In this document: positions 27,974-36,683 of the stretch, piece after piece
Layout: each line of letters opens with the position of its first letter
Numbering within the stretch: the first letter of the stretch is position 1
Origin: Nostoc spongiaeforme FACHB-130
GTDB taxonomy: Bacteria > Cyanobacteriota > Cyanobacteriia > Cyanobacteriales > Nostocaceae
Length of the DNA: 64,000 nt
Assembly: GCF_014698475.1 (NCBI RefSeq)
Contig: NZ_JACJTB010000002.1
Location: forward strand, 248,001 to 312,000
Direction of reading: 5' to 3'
Made by a program: the position numbers and the translations under genes
The notes under the pieces: generated by a model
The model's database searches: none
What the model saw: only the letters and a program-made list of their open reading frames with translations
Told to the model about the DNA's origin: nothing

Positions 27974-28966
27974 ATGAGTGAAGATAACGGGGTAGTTTCC
28001 GCAAATGTACCAGCAGTGTCGGTGGTAGTGCCGATACGTGATGAGGTAGAAAGCTTACCACATTTAATAGAGGCGATCGCATCTACTTTATCTGATAGTC
28101 AAATTAGTTATGAAATCATCTGTGTGGATGATGGTTCTACAGATGGTTCGGCGGAATTTCTCAAAGCACAAGCCCAAAGTCGCAGTGATTTAAAGGCGGT
28201 AATTTTGCGGCGCAATTATGGACAAACAGCAGCGATGTCTGCTGGGTTTAACTATGCAGTGGGCAAAACAGTTGTAACTTTAGATGCTGACTTGCAAAAT
28301 GATCCTGCTGATATCCCAATGCTATTAGCAAAGTTAGATGAAGGCTACGATTTAGTCAGTGGTTGGCGACAAAAACGGCAAGATGGGGCGTTAAATCGCT
28401 TACTTCCTTCTAAAATTGCTAACTGGCTAATTCGTCGCACTACTAGCGTTTATATTCATGACTATGGCTGCTCTCTGAAAGCCTATCGAGCAGAATTGGT
28501 AGCAGATATGAATCTCTACGGTGAATTGCACCGATTTTTACCAGCCTTGGCATATATTGAAGGGGCAAGAATTACCGAAATACCTGTACGTCACCACGCC
28601 AGGCGATTTGGTCGCAGTAAATACGGTATATCGCGGACTTTTCGGGTGTTAATGGATTTGTTAACTATTTTGTTTATGAAAAAGTTCCTCACCCGCCCAA
28701 TGCACGTTTTTGGTTTGTTGGGTTTGAGTTCAATGGTTTTGGGTGTGGGGATAGGAATTTATTTGACTTTTGTTAAATTGGCGATGGGTGAAATGATTGG
28801 TAATCGCCCGTTACTGATTTTGGCAGTTTTGTTATTAGTAACTGGTGTACAACTATTTTGCTTTGGTCTGTTAGCAGAGTTACTGATGCGTACTTACCAT
28901 GAATCTCAGGGAAGACCTATCTATCGAGTCAGAGAAGTAGTTGAAAATAAAAATAACCCAACTTGA
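27974..28966 (+). CDS. Family 2 glycosyltransferase, membrane anchored
   Basis: 330 residues from ATG at 27974; an ATG at 27947 is also possible, and neither has a good ribosome-binding site. The GT-A domain is clear: VVPIRDEVESL, VDDGSTDGS (nucleotide binding) and LDADLQNDP (metal-binding DxD region), with VRHHARRFGRSKYGISR near the end of the catalytic part. Two transmembrane helices follow (about 240-305). The layout is that of GtrB/DPM1-like enzymes that move a sugar from a nucleotide to polyprenyl phosphate at the inner membrane. The sugar and final polymer are unknown. It starts close behind the NlpC/P60 gene. Confidence 0.85.
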   Translation: MSEDNGVVSANVPAVSVVVPIRDEVESLPHLIEAIASTLSDSQISYEIICVDDGSTDGSAEFLKAQAQSRSDLKAVILRRNYGQTAAMSAGFNYAVGKTVVTLDADLQNDPADIPMLLAKLDEGYDLVSGWRQKRQDGALNRLLPSKIANWLIRRTTSVYIHDYGCSLKAYRAELVADMNLYGELHRFLPALAYIEGARITEIPVRHHARRFGRSKYGISRTFRVLMDLLTILFMKKFLTRPMHVFGLLGLSSMVLGVGIGIYLTFVKLAMGEMIGNRPLLILAVLLLVTGVQLFCFGLLAELLMRTYHESQGRPIYRVREVVENKNNPT

Positions 28967-29018
28967 TTTAATGCGTAGTTAACATTAGTAGTAGGTTTTT
29001 CTTTTTGCTTTTGGACTT

Positions 29019-29585
29019 ATGATGATAGCTTCACCCAACTACATCTCACCCGAAGAATATCTGCAAATGGAGGAGAAAAGCTCCATTAAACATGAATATA
29101 TTGATGGCTATATATGTAAACTAGATGGCTCAATAGATTCCCACGTTACAATTGCGGGGAATCTTGGTGTACTTTTAAGAAATAAGTTACGTGGTTCTGA
29201 ATATCGCGTTTATATTCTGGCCATGAAAGCTCGAATTGAATCTTTGAATCGATATTACTATCCTGATGTGATGGTAACTTGCGATTCAAGAGACCTAGAG
29301 ACACCTGTATATAAAAGATTTCCCTGTTTAATTGTTGAAGTTTTATCTGACTCGACTGAAGCTTTTGATCGGGGTGATAAATTCGCAGATTATCAAACTA
29401 TAGAAAGCTTAAAAGAATACATTTTAATTAATACGAAACGCCAACGAGTTGATTGTTTTCGCTTGAATGATGATGATTTTTGGGTTCTACAAACATACAC
29501 ATCCCAAGAACAACCTTTTCGACTAAATAGTATTAATTTTGAGGCAACAATTACAGAACTTTACGAGGATGTAGTGTTTGAATAA
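29019..29585 (+). CDS. Uma2 family protein (DUF820), second copy
   Basis: 188 residues with the better-preserved version of the family: YISPEEYLQMEEKSSIKHEYIDG, YRVYILAMKARIES, YYPDVMVTCDSRD (conserved Asp) and CLIVEVLSDSTEAFDRGDK (conserved Glu). The fold is PD-(D/E)XK nuclease-like; no activity or partner is established for the family. It follows the glycosyltransferase by 52 bp on the same strand and may be co-transcribed. It is only distantly similar to the other Uma2 protein in this window. Confidence 0.87.
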   Translation: MMIASPNYISPEEYLQMEEKSSIKHEYIDGYICKLDGSIDSHVTIAGNLGVLLRNKLRGSEYRVYILAMKARIESLNRYYYPDVMVTCDSRDLETPVYKRFPCLIVEVLSDSTEAFDRGDKFADYQTIESLKEYILINTKRQRVDCFRLNDDDFWVLQTYTSQEQPFRLNSINFEATITELYEDVVFE

Positions 29586-29722
29586 GGCTAAATAAAATTC
29601 TACTCTGCACTTCGCTTTTATACTCTCATACTTGCTTGAATTTGCTTTAGTAAATGATTGGTTACGGGAAGTAGTGGCAAAAAATTTTAACTCACGTAAA
29701 AATATTAGAACAATGATAGTTA

Positions 29723-30982
29723 GTGTTCTTTGCATCTGCCTTGAAAGCTTTTAATACATTTAATGCCGAACTCCGGCGAAACCTGCTGATTTTGTTTACG
29801 GCAGGTTTGTTATTCTGGTCAAGCACTGCTGCTTTTTTACCGACGCTACCGCTATACATTCAAGATGTGGGTGGTAGTAAGCAAGAAATTGGCATAGTGA
29901 TGGGTGGCTTTGCCATTGGGTTATTGCTGTTTCGTCCAATGCTGGGCAAACTAGCCGACCAGCGTGGGCGTAAACTGGTTTTATTGATTGGACTCACAGT
30001 AGCGGCGATCGCACCTTTTGGTTATTTAGTATTTACGTCCATCTCTATATTATTCTTCCTGCGGATTTTTCATGGAATTAGTATTGCCGCATTTACCACT
30101 GGCTACAGTGCTTTAGTGGCTGATTTAGCACCTGTGGCAATTCGTGGTGAAATTATTAGTTATATGAGTTTAACTGCACCCATTGGTTTAGCCATTGGGC
30201 CAGCACTGGGAGGATATTTACAAGACAGTTTTGGCTACTCACCTTTATTTTTGTTTACCGCCGCAGTCGCTGTAATTGGGCTGTTGTGTGCATCACAAGT
30301 CATCAATCCACCCGTAAACACACAAGCACAATCAGAACGCCAAAACATTAATTTTTGGCAAATCTTGGTTAGTTCCAGGGTAAGAGTTCCCGCGTTGGTG
30401 ATGTTACTAGTAGGTAGTTCTGTTGGTACGGTGCATGTCTTTGTGTCGTTATTTATTAAATCTACGGAAGTAAATTTTAATGGCGGCTGGTTTTTCACAG
30501 TTGCCGCCATTTCTAGTTTTACAATCAGGGTGTTTGCAGGTAAAGCAAGCGATCGCGTTGGTCGAGGTTTGTTCATTACCTTTGGGATTGCTGCTTATAC
30601 CTTGGCTTGTGCATTACTATGGCAAGCTAATAGTACCAATGCCTTTTTAATCTCTGCGATCGCCGAAGGTTGCGGTGGTGGTACGATGATTTCGATGATC
30701 GTGACGATGATGGCAGACCGTTCACTACCCCAAGAACGAGGGCAAGTTTTTGCGATTTGTATGGCTGGATTTGACTTAGGAATTGCGATTGCTGCGCCTA
30801 TATTTGGTTATGTCAGTGAGTTTGTCGGCTACCGTAATATGTTTGGTTATAGTGCAGCACTCACTTTTTTAGCACTACTAATTTTCCTCACCTTATCCAA
30901 CAAAAGTCTTACTAGTTCCTTACGCTTTGCTCTTGGTCGAGGTGAAGATGCCTTTTCGTTGAATAATGTTGACGTGAGTTAA
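29723..30982 (+). CDS. MFS transporter
   Basis: 419 residues from a GTG start. Twelve hydrophobic segments are apparent, with the major-facilitator motif A between helices 2 and 3 (GKLADQRGRKLVLL) and a weaker repeat after helix 8 (GKASDRVGRGLFI). The protein resembles drug:proton antiporters and related exporters; the substrate is not deducible. No operon partner is obvious. A hairpin at 31012-31037 lies 30 bp after the stop. Confidence 0.88.
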   Translation: MFFASALKAFNTFNAELRRNLLILFTAGLLFWSSTAAFLPTLPLYIQDVGGSKQEIGIVMGGFAIGLLLFRPMLGKLADQRGRKLVLLIGLTVAAIAPFGYLVFTSISILFFLRIFHGISIAAFTTGYSALVADLAPVAIRGEIISYMSLTAPIGLAIGPALGGYLQDSFGYSPLFLFTAAVAVIGLLCASQVINPPVNTQAQSERQNINFWQILVSSRVRVPALVMLLVGSSVGTVHVFVSLFIKSTEVNFNGGWFFTVAAISSFTIRVFAGKASDRVGRGLFITFGIAAYTLACALLWQANSTNAFLISAIAEGCGGGTMISMIVTMMADRSLPQERGQVFAICMAGFDLGIAIAAPIFGYVSEFVGYRNMFGYSAALTFLALLIFLTLSNKSLTSSLRFALGRGEDAFSLNNVDVS

Positions 30983-31011
30983 ATATTTATTCGTTGACAA
31001 CATTTGATGTG

Positions 31012-31037
31012 TAGAGAGGTGAAATTTTGCCTCTCTA
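31012..31037 (+). terminator. Hairpin after the MFS gene
   Basis: TAGAGAGG and CCTCTCTA form an 8-bp stem with a 10-base AT-rich loop, followed by TAAATATG. A terminator without a strong U-tract. Confidence 0.45.
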
Positions 31038-31334
31038 TAAATATGTAAAAAATTAAAGATTCTTTTTAGAATATATTATCTTGTTTCTTCTAGTATTTGA
31101 GATTTGTGAATTTTTTGCAACTTTTCTACAATGCAAAAGACAAATGTTTTCTATAATTTTCATATTTTTTCATATTTTTTAAATATCGCTTAAAAATCAC
31201 AGATTTACTACTATTGCTCTTGTTGATTGCAACATTATTTTGGAATTTATAGTTTATAATGCTATTTATTACATGTTTCTTGAATATCAAATAAATACAG
31301 TTCAGTTATGGCTATTCTTTAGCTCTTAGAATCT

Positions 31335-31362
31335 GTGAAGGTGTTGTTTTTGACACCTCCAC
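31335..31362. promoter_or_regulatory. Inverted repeat upstream of the Pycsar-like operon
   Basis: GTGAAGGTGT and ACACCTCCAC are inverted (9 of 10) around TGTTTTTG, 190 bp before the effector gene. It could be an operator for a dimeric regulator or a leftover terminator. Confidence 0.35.
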
Positions 31363-31553
31363 AAAGTTTGTCATAACTATAGTAATCCGCATAAGATATA
31401 CAAACACCTCTTTGCTTTGTTTCTTATCTTGAAGCGTAAGTTTATAAATCAAATGAGATTGTTATGTATAAATCGTTTGTATGTCATGTTAAATATAGAC
31501 ATACAAAAATAACTTCATAAATATGATTAGTAAATTAGGCAAGCAAATATTTT

Positions 31554-32123
31554 ATGGATGAAATTACCAGTAAACTATTAGTTATTTTTCATAATGTTAA
31601 TGAGTGGCTAAAATTTGCAGAAGCTAAAAATGCTGTTTTACTTGCTTTTTCAGGTGCTGGAATTACGGCAACTATCACCCTTCTAGCTACAGTAGAAATG
31701 CTCCCAAACTCTTTACGTATTGGATTATTATTAACAACATCTCTGCTTTGCATTTCAGCCCTAATCTGTTCTCTTTCATTTATTCCTAAAACGAACTTAG
31801 AGCGACTGCTATCGTTACAAACAATGTCTATGAAAAATTCCACATCTGCAATCAGAGATACAGATAACCTGTATTTCTTTGGCGATTTACAAAAATATAA
31901 TTCGCAAGGATTACTTAAAGCATTAAATCAGTATTATTTTGATAACAATATAAAACCTTTTAAAAAAGAATACAAAGATATAGCCAGTCAAATTACTATT
32001 AATGCTAGAATTACATTTCTAAAATTCAGAATATTTACCTATGCAGTTTATATGTTAATCATCTCGATTTTAGTAATTCCTTGTTCAATTTTAATTAGTT
32101 TGGTAATTTATAAAACATTATAA
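31554..32123 (+). CDS. Pycsar-type transmembrane effector (PycTM-like)
   Basis: 189 residues. An N-terminal helix leads into NEWLKFAEAKNAVLLAFSGA, where the conserved Lys sits at the start of transmembrane helix 1 (about 27-48); helix 2 is at 52-77 and helix 3 at 160-186. The cytoplasmic part holds NLYFFGDLQKY (105-115) and ASQITINARITFLKF (144-158). These three blocks match what I know of Pycsar effectors (PycTM, formerly DUF5706), membrane proteins that respond to cyclic UMP/CMP made by a partner cyclase and collapse membrane integrity on phage infection. The next gene, 55 bp downstream, begins with a nucleotide cyclase domain, as expected. The AT-rich composition differs from the neighbours. 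Confidence 0.8.
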   Translation: MDEITSKLLVIFHNVNEWLKFAEAKNAVLLAFSGAGITATITLLATVEMLPNSLRIGLLLTTSLLCISALICSLSFIPKTNLERLLSLQTMSMKNSTSAIRDTDNLYFFGDLQKYNSQGLLKALNQYYFDNNIKPFKKEYKDIASQITINARITFLKFRIFTYAVYMLIISILVIPCSILISLVIYKTL

Positions 32124-32178
32124 ATAAAATTTTGAAAAATCATCGATTCCAAAACTACTATCAATTTACTCATAAACT

Positions 32179-35100
32179 ATGACTACAAGTGAACCTATGA
32201 TAAAAACTGTGGTTGAAATTGACCTTAAGGAATATGGTAAAGCTGTTAAAAAATCAGAAGAAATGGAAAAAGAACTAGAACAAAAACTTAGTGTTCAGGT
32301 CAAGCTTGTACCAGAGTTGAACGAACATATTCAAAACTTTATTAATTATGGGTTAAATGCAATAGGCAAGAATCGTAAATATATTCAAGCAACTAATGGA
32401 GATAACGCTGTAATTATCTTAGATAATGCTGATGAAGCTTATAAATTTGCCGAAGCTGTTCATAAAGCTACTAAATTACATAACGCTACTTGCACTGAAC
32501 CATCAGCCAAAAGACTGTTCCGCATCGGTGCTGCAACTGGCGAACTTGTTGAAAACAATAATGATAAAACCTTGACAGGTCAAGCTATCGTCACTGCTTA
32601 TCGGCTAGAAGCAAGAGCAGAAGCGGGAAAAGATTTTGTTGTTGACGTAGAAACACATAAATTATTTTCACCGGAGATACAAGAAAAATTTGGTTATAAA
32701 GAAACTGTAGATGGTAAAAATGATGAGAAATTTCCAGCACGGCGTTGCCAAATCATCTATGATAATTTATTGCAGTGGTTTCAGGAATTAAAGAACCCAT
32801 GCAAACAGCAAATCTATCAAATTGTGCTTAAGTCTGATAATGAATCTGCTCTAAACAAATTATTAGAAAAATTGAAATTAATTATAGAAAAAACAGATGA
32901 TTCCGCAACAGAAGTTAACAAAGATAATTTTTTAAATTGTTTTACACAAATCGTCATTAATGATACTTTTGAAGAAATTCGTACGAGAAAATTAAATATA
33001 TTAAAAGAATATTCTATTCTGGAAATACTTGTACGAAAAAATGCACACAATTTATTTCGAGAAAAACTATTAACAATTTCTCAAGTTGAAGGCGACAATG
33101 CAAAGCTTGGAGAATATATCTATAACATAATAAATACTTGGCAAAACATTCCAAATTCATCACAACTATCAGGCAATTATGCAGCAGGAAATCTGCTAAA
33201 TTTATTGTTGCAATTAGACCTTAAAACAGATTTTAGCTATTCTAATTTATCAAACATATCTATTTGGAATGCTGATTTAACAAAGGCTATTTTAACTGGA
33301 GTAGATTTTAGTAAGTCTGATCTAAAAAAATCTAAATTTTCTCAACCATTAGGTTGCATTCATTCCATTGCTTTTGATGCTGATGGTGAGTATTTTGCTA
33401 CAGGTGATGCTCATGGTTCAATTCGAGTTCATAATGCAAAGACTTTAGAGCTATGTATTTTTAAGAACTATAGAAACAGTCCGATTTGGTCAGTTGCTTT
33501 TGGAAAAAATGACAAACATGGTCGAATGTTAGCTTGGGGAGCAGAAGATGGCAGTGTCAGGTTATGCAAAATCGCTGATAACAATGATCTTGAAATTCTT
33601 CGTTCACCAGATGAAACAACTCGTATATTATCAGTAGCATTTAGCCCAGATGGTAATACTTTAGCAATTGGAGGAGATGGAAATAAGGCGATAAAATTAA
33701 TAGAAATTAATAATAACTATCACGAAAAACACATTTTAAATGCTAAAAATGTATCTTGTATCACCTTTATTGATGACAAGCATATCGCTAGTGCTAGCCA
33801 GGATGACGATAATAGTGATATTCGCTTTTGGTATATAGAACCGAGCAACCCGCGCCAATATGAACATATACGAAATGTACATAAAGGAGTAGTACGATGT
33901 ATTGCATTTTATGAAAACTCAAGTAGTAAAATTTTAGTTAGTGGTGGAGAAGATGGAAAATTAAAAATGTTGGATTTAAATAAAGGAACTCTCGACCATG
34001 AAGACATCAAATTTGAACCAAAAATTAGTCAAGTACGGACACTAGCATTTAATCAAAATGGAGATATTCTTGCTGTTGGATGTGTAGATAATAATCTCAA
34101 TGGAAATAGCGAGCATAAAATTAGGCTATGGAGTCTATTGGAAAAAGAATGGCTATGGCTAGACGACGAAGAAAAGGGTCACAAACATTCGATTAGAAGT
34201 TTAGCATTTTCTCCACAATCTGATGATGTTCAACTTTTAGTCAGTGGTGGTGATGGACGTACTGTCATATTTTGGCATCACGAAAACACAAGATGGAAAT
34301 TTAACCGTAAGTTAGAAGGATACGCTAATCGTATCTGGTCAGTAGCACTTAGTAGAGATGGTAAAACTTTTGCTTGTGGAGGTGAAGACCATAAAATTCA
34401 TCTTTGGAATTATCATGAACGCACACATATTCCACTTCAAACTCTTGACAAACATAAGAATTGGGTTTGGTCAGTAGCATTTAGTCCCAATGCTGATATT
34501 TTAGCGAGTGGTTGTGAAGATAATAAAATTTATTTGTGGGGGTTACAAGAGGGGCAATGGCAATTCATCTGTGAATTGGTAGGAAATTCTCAAATCAAGG
34601 GACATGATAAACGTGTTCGATGTGTTGTGTTTCATCCTCAAGGAAAAACGTTGGCTACTGCTGGCAATGATAATAGGGTCATTTTATGGGATTTGAGTGA
34701 TGTAAAAGAGCCTAAACCATCAAAAGAATTTTCTGAACACCATGACCGAGTATTATCCCTAGCTTTTAGCCCAAATGGTCGTTACCTAGCTAGTAGTAGT
34801 CGAAATGGAACTATTTATCTGAGAAATTTAAGATCAAAAAGTCAGAAGGGAATCCTTCTAGGGAGTCATGGAGACCAAGTTCATAGCATTGCTTTTAACC
34901 GAGATAGCAACCTGTTGGTTAGCGGAGGTTTTGATAAAAAACTAAAATTGTGGAATGTTGAGAGTCGAACATTTATTCGGGATTTGTATGAAGGGCAAAA
35001 AGTACTGTCTGTCGCTTTTGACCCCACAGGGAAATTTGTAGCTAGTGTTGGACATGATCACATTATTCAACTATGGAATATAAATGAAATAAATCAGGAA

Positions 35101-35349
35101 AAACCTGTAAAGACGTTCAAAGGACATAAACGTGCTGTCGAGTCTATAGTGTTTACTCTTGATGGCAAACAACTAATTAGCTGTAGCCAAGACCAGACTA
35201 TCAAGCTTTGGCAGGTAGAAGGAGAAATTAATATTAGTATCCATACTATAGAACTTGGCAAACCATATCAGGGTATGGATATTTCTGGTGTTCTTAATTT
35301 AGACCCAGCCCAAATCTCTGCTATAGAAGAACTAGGAGCTTCAAAGTAG
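32179..35349 (+). CDS. Class III nucleotide cyclase fused to 14 WD40 repeats
   Basis: 1056 residues. Residues 9-190 form a class III cyclase domain: metal Asp15 in VVEIDLKEYG, second metal Asp75 in ATNGDNAVII, then FRIGAATGEL and GQAIVTAYRLEARAEAG with Arg142 at the transition-state position; the usual Asn three residues before it is Thr139. Residues 200-330 are helical and show no P-loop. Residues 331-390 are pentapeptide-like (SNLSNISIWNADLTKAIL). Fourteen WD40 repeats (391 to about 1010) predict two seven-bladed propellers. The tail GKPYQGMDISGVLNLDPAQ is shared with cyanobacterial NACHT-WD40 proteins. With the PycTM-like gene upstream I infer a Pycsar-like signalling system in which the propellers sense infection and the cyclase makes the messenger. 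Confidence 0.82.
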   Translation: MTTSEPMIKTVVEIDLKEYGKAVKKSEEMEKELEQKLSVQVKLVPELNEHIQNFINYGLNAIGKNRKYIQATNGDNAVIILDNADEAYKFAEAVHKATKLHNATCTEPSAKRLFRIGAATGELVENNNDKTLTGQAIVTAYRLEARAEAGKDFVVDVETHKLFSPEIQEKFGYKETVDGKNDEKFPARRCQIIYDNLLQWFQELKNPCKQQIYQIVLKSDNESALNKLLEKLKLIIEKTDDSATEVNKDNFLNCFTQIVINDTFEEIRTRKLNILKEYSILEILVRKNAHNLFREKLLTISQVEGDNAKLGEYIYNIINTWQNIPNSSQLSGNYAAGNLLNLLLQLDLKTDFSYSNLSNISIWNADLTKAILTGVDFSKSDLKKSKFSQPLGCIHSIAFDADGEYFATGDAHGSIRVHNAKTLELCIFKNYRNSPIWSVAFGKNDKHGRMLAWGAEDGSVRLCKIADNNDLEILRSPDETTRILSVAFSPDGNTLAIGGDGNKAIKLIEINNNYHEKHILNAKNVSCITFIDDKHIASASQDDDNSDIRFWYIEPSNPRQYEHIRNVHKGVVRCIAFYENSSSKILVSGGEDGKLKMLDLNKGTLDHEDIKFEPKISQVRTLAFNQNGDILAVGCVDNNLNGNSEHKIRLWSLLEKEWLWLDDEEKGHKHSIRSLAFSPQSDDVQLLVSGGDGRTVIFWHHENTRWKFNRKLEGYANRIWSVALSRDGKTFACGGEDHKIHLWNYHERTHIPLQTLDKHKNWVWSVAFSPNADILASGCEDNKIYLWGLQEGQWQFICELVGNSQIKGHDKRVRCVVFHPQGKTLATAGNDNRVILWDLSDVKEPKPSKEFSEHHDRVLSLAFSPNGRYLASSSRNGTIYLRNLRSKSQKGILLGSHGDQVHSIAFNRDSNLLVSGGFDKKLKLWNVESRTFIRDLYEGQKVLSVAFDPTGKFVASVGHDHIIQLWNINEINQEKPVKTFKGHKRAVESIVFTLDGKQLISCSQDQTIKLWQVEGEINISIHTIELGKPYQGMDISGVLNLDPAQISAIEELGASK

Positions 35350-35382
35350 CGAAAGTTAACTCAACTATAATGATTGATTAGC

Positions 35383-36132
35383 TCATTCAAAAAATCCAAA
35401 ATATTGTAATCCTTCTTCAATTCCATTGGCAAACTTGGCTGTTGCTAAATAACGATTTGGGTTTGGGTTAGCATTGTGCCAATCTAGCAATTCTGGTCTT
35501 GCATTACCGACAATGATGCCTTTCTCCTCCCTATTAGCAAACAAGGCAATATCATTACCGGAATCTCCACAAGCAACGGTTTTTGCAACATCTATTTCTA
35601 AATGTTGCCGTACAAAGGTCATTGCCATACCTTTATTTGCATGACGTGGTAAGATATCTAAATCTTTACCACCGCTATAAATAACTTGAATATCTAATCC
35701 CTGTTCTAACAAAGCACGTTCTAACTCTGGTACAACTTTTTCAGCAATTTTTTCTTCCAGAAGATAACTAACTTTAAAATCTCTTTGTTCACTTGCGGGT
35801 TGAGGTTTCAATTCAGTAAAATTTGCAGATATTGTCTTTACTAAATCTCTATCCCAAGCTTGAGAAAGTTTGTCAGACCATGTAGAGTCAGGGTCTTGAC
35901 TACCATTTATATAAATTTCTGTGCCTACAGAACAAACCAGTATATCTGGATCTAATAGGGTTTTTTCTTTGGCGAGTTTTTGAAAAAGAAAAGGTGAGCG
36001 ACCTGTTGAGTAAACAATTTTAGTACTATGTTGCTGACGATGCCATTCTAGCCGCTGATTTAGTTTTGTCATTGCATCATCATCACCTATCAATGTATAG
36101 TCAAGATCTGTGATGAAAAGGAACTGTTTCAT
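35383..36132 (-). CDS. sppA: Sucrose-phosphate phosphatase, HAD superfamily
   Basis: 249 residues. The HAD nucleophile motif is ITDLDYTL (Asp9, acid-base Asp11), the sugar-phosphate cap region contains YSTGRSPFLFQKL, and the metal motif is ACGDSGNDIALF. Length and motifs match cyanobacterial SPP, which dephosphorylates sucrose-6-phosphate to sucrose, the last step of sucrose synthesis. In heterocyst-formers sucrose is both an osmolyte and the carbon carrier to heterocysts. It is convergent with the cyclase-WD40 gene, with only 33 bp between the stops, so read-through between the two is possible. Confidence 0.9.
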   Translation of the reverse strand: MKQFLFITDLDYTLIGDDDAMTKLNQRLEWHRQQHSTKIVYSTGRSPFLFQKLAKEKTLLDPDILVCSVGTEIYINGSQDPDSTWSDKLSQAWDRDLVKTISANFTELKPQPASEQRDFKVSYLLEEKIAEKVVPELERALLEQGLDIQVIYSGGKDLDILPRHANKGMAMTFVRQHLEIDVAKTVACGDSGNDIALFANREEKGIIVGNARPELLDWHNANPNPNRYLATAKFANGIEEGLQYFGFFE

Positions 36133-36507
36133 AACTATGCCTCTTGAAATATTAACTATATAATTTCAAAAATGCTCGGATAAATAAATCAGATTACAAT
36201 GTCAATATTGGTTGACATCTTTTGTTTGGTTCATTGATAAATTTGGTCGGCAGGGTTTTTGAGGATTTGGAGTATTTGGTTTGCCCTGCATAGGTTTAAA
36301 CCCTGTTTTTAAATAAAAAACTATAACCTTGCCTAAACACGGTAAATCATACCACAACTTTAAATTTACTTACACAATAGTATTTTAAAAACTAGAAAAG
36401 AGTAATTTACAGTGAATATACCATTGAAAACATCAATCTTTAGTATTGATATTATTCCACTATTGTGTGGATACACTTATCTCTCAGATGGTAGAGATTA
36501 TGAATTG
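36133..36507. other. Intergenic region with alternative hairpins
   Basis: No credible gene. GCAGGG at 36250-36255 can pair either with CCCTGC at 36284-36289 or, extended as CAGGGTTT, with AAACCCTG at 36298-36305, which is followed by TTTTT. The sppA promoter should lie near the left end. Confidence 0.4.
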
Positions 36508-36555
36508 AAAAAGCAAAAGGCAATCGAATATAATTCTTTTGCCTTTTGCTTTTTT
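36508..36555 (-). terminator. Terminator downstream of tRNA-Arg
   Basis: AAAAAGCAAAAGGCA and TGCCTTTTGCTTTTTT are perfect 15-base inverted arms. On the minus strand the stem ends in GCTTTTTC, giving a U-tract directly after the tRNA gene. The arm sequence GCAAAAGGC is also a common word in the MITE-like elements. Confidence 0.7.
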
Positions 36556-36572
36556 ACTTTTGCTTTATTTAA

Positions 36573-36646
36573 CGGGCGAGGAGGGATTCGAACCCCCGAC
36601 ACCGTGGTCCGTAGCCACGTGCTCTAGTCCACTGAGCTACACGCCC
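36573..36646 (-). tRNA. tRNA-Arg(ACG)
   Basis: 74 nt on the minus strand: acceptor GGGCGTG, D-arm TAGCTCAGTGGACTAGAGC, anticodon stem-loop with CTACGGA (ACG; complement CGT at 36610-36612), T-loop GGTTCGAATCC, discriminator G. CCA is not encoded. The A34 of the anticodon should be deaminated to inosine. The acceptor has one U-U mismatch (positions 6 and 67). Confidence 0.95.
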
Positions 36647-36683
36647 CTGCCAGAAAAATATATTAGCACCATATTCCCTAACA

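Larger units (their letters stand above)
30983..31553. other. AT-rich intergenic region before the Pycsar-like island
   Basis: 570 bp without a credible gene, clearly more AT-rich than the surroundings. It contains two hairpins (31012-31037 and 31335-31362) and AGTAATCCGCATAAGATATAC near 31380. The promoter of the island must lie here, but I cannot place -35/-10 boxes with confidence. Confidence 0.5.

Noticed and set aside
32779-33345. NACHT/AAA NTPase domain between cyclase and WD40 region
   Set aside because: Expected from the chassis, but no GxxxxGK(S/T) P-loop or Walker B can be seen; only helical and pentapeptide-like sequence.
36412-36627. Plus-strand frame of 71 codons ending RGGIRTPDTVVRSHVL
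   Set aside because: The second half is the antisense of tRNA-Arg, a well-known false protein, and the first half spans a terminator hairpin.
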